From contig CALCEA010000113.1 of assembly GCA_937900675.1 (NCBI GenBank), positions 11,667-75,666 on the forward strand: a DNA stretch of 64,000 bases. The letters run 5' to 3'. Under the pieces are notes generated by a model that ran no database searches, had not been told where the DNA came from, and saw nothing but the letters and a program-made list of their open reading frames with translations. Positions 63,963-64,000 of this stretch are shown here, one piece after another (within the stretch, counting starts at the first letter, position 1; every line of letters starts with the position of its first letter). Position numbers and translations under genes: made by a program. Origin of the DNA: an uncultured Chitinophagaceae bacterium (GTDB lineage: Bacteria > Bacteroidota > Bacteroidia > Chitinophagales > Chitinophagaceae).

Positions 63963-64000
63963 TTCCTGATTAGGTTCATAAAATGATTAAAAGGGAATCC
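63963..64000 (+). promoter_or_regulatory. Probable cobalamin riboswitch, 5' part only
   Basis: The window ends in AAAAGGGAATCC (63989-64000), which matches the conserved core of the B12 riboswitch that continues GGTGAAAATCC. Before it TAGGTTCATAAAATGATT could form the preceding stem, starting with the conserved GGT. The rest is outside the window. In Bacteroidota such elements usually precede btuB-type receptors or B12 genes. Confidence 0.6.

Overview
The window is about 64 kb of AT-rich, tightly packed bacterial chromosome from a Bacteroidota member, most likely the Chitinophagaceae/Chitinophagales. The evidence is the complete type IX secretion core gldK-gldL-gldM-gldN, typical Bacteroidota families (DUF3098, DUF4271, DUF4783, an AtpB with a long periplasmic N-terminal part), almost no Shine-Dalgarno sequences, and many perfect TAnnTTTG boxes, the Bacteroidota -7 promoter element, in front of genes. 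I see 59 protein-coding genes, one of them cut by the left edge. I see no tRNA, rRNA, insertion sequence, prophage or CRISPR array. The longest stretch without a gene is about 190 bp (36111-36300), so no gap exceeds 300 bp.

Layout. 1-4.5 kb: a DPP-IV-type peptidase and leuS. 4.7-8.8 kb: ftsX, a DUF3098 protein, uppP, a UMF1-type transporter and a metallo-hydrolase. 8.8-18 kb: envelope genes, ruvC, a HIT protein, greA, a dehydrogenase, rsmA, pdxA and an ABC-2 exporter. 18.1-22.3 kb: ATP synthase genes atpB-E-F-H-A, without atpG. 22.4-28.3 kb: an ABC exporter, the (p)ppGpp enzyme, purA and a very acidic small protein. 28.3-36.1 kb: pheT, a coiled-coil protein, zapA, rny, rplS, tatA, gatA and a lytic transglycosylase. 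36.3-41.6 kb: dnaB, rsmE, an acetyltransferase-like gene and dnaX. 41.6-48.7 kb: a SUI1 protein, a DUF4783 protein, gpmI, engB, an ABC exporter, a DUF2721 protein and uvrC. 48.7-53.4 kb: gldNMLK. 53.5-64 kb: a YyaL/DUF255 protein, hemD, a DUF4271 protein, hemW, gpsA, a periplasmic adaptor with a TolC protein, an APC permease, and at the right edge what looks like the start of a cobalamin riboswitch.

Most of the content is housekeeping: translation, replication and repair, division, respiration energy, haem synthesis, envelope and protein export. The more unusual signals are in the regulation. dnaX carries a run of ten A residues between two 7-bp inverted arms, and slipping in either direction stops translation at once, as expected for making a short gamma form. 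The greA leader appears to start with a terminator-like hairpin. Many promoters lie so close to the ATG that the mRNAs should be leaderless, and several divergent gene pairs share mirror-image promoter boxes. All eight convergent gene pairs overlap or lie within 5 bp of each other. I did not find a gene cluster that looks like a wholly new defence or biosynthetic system.
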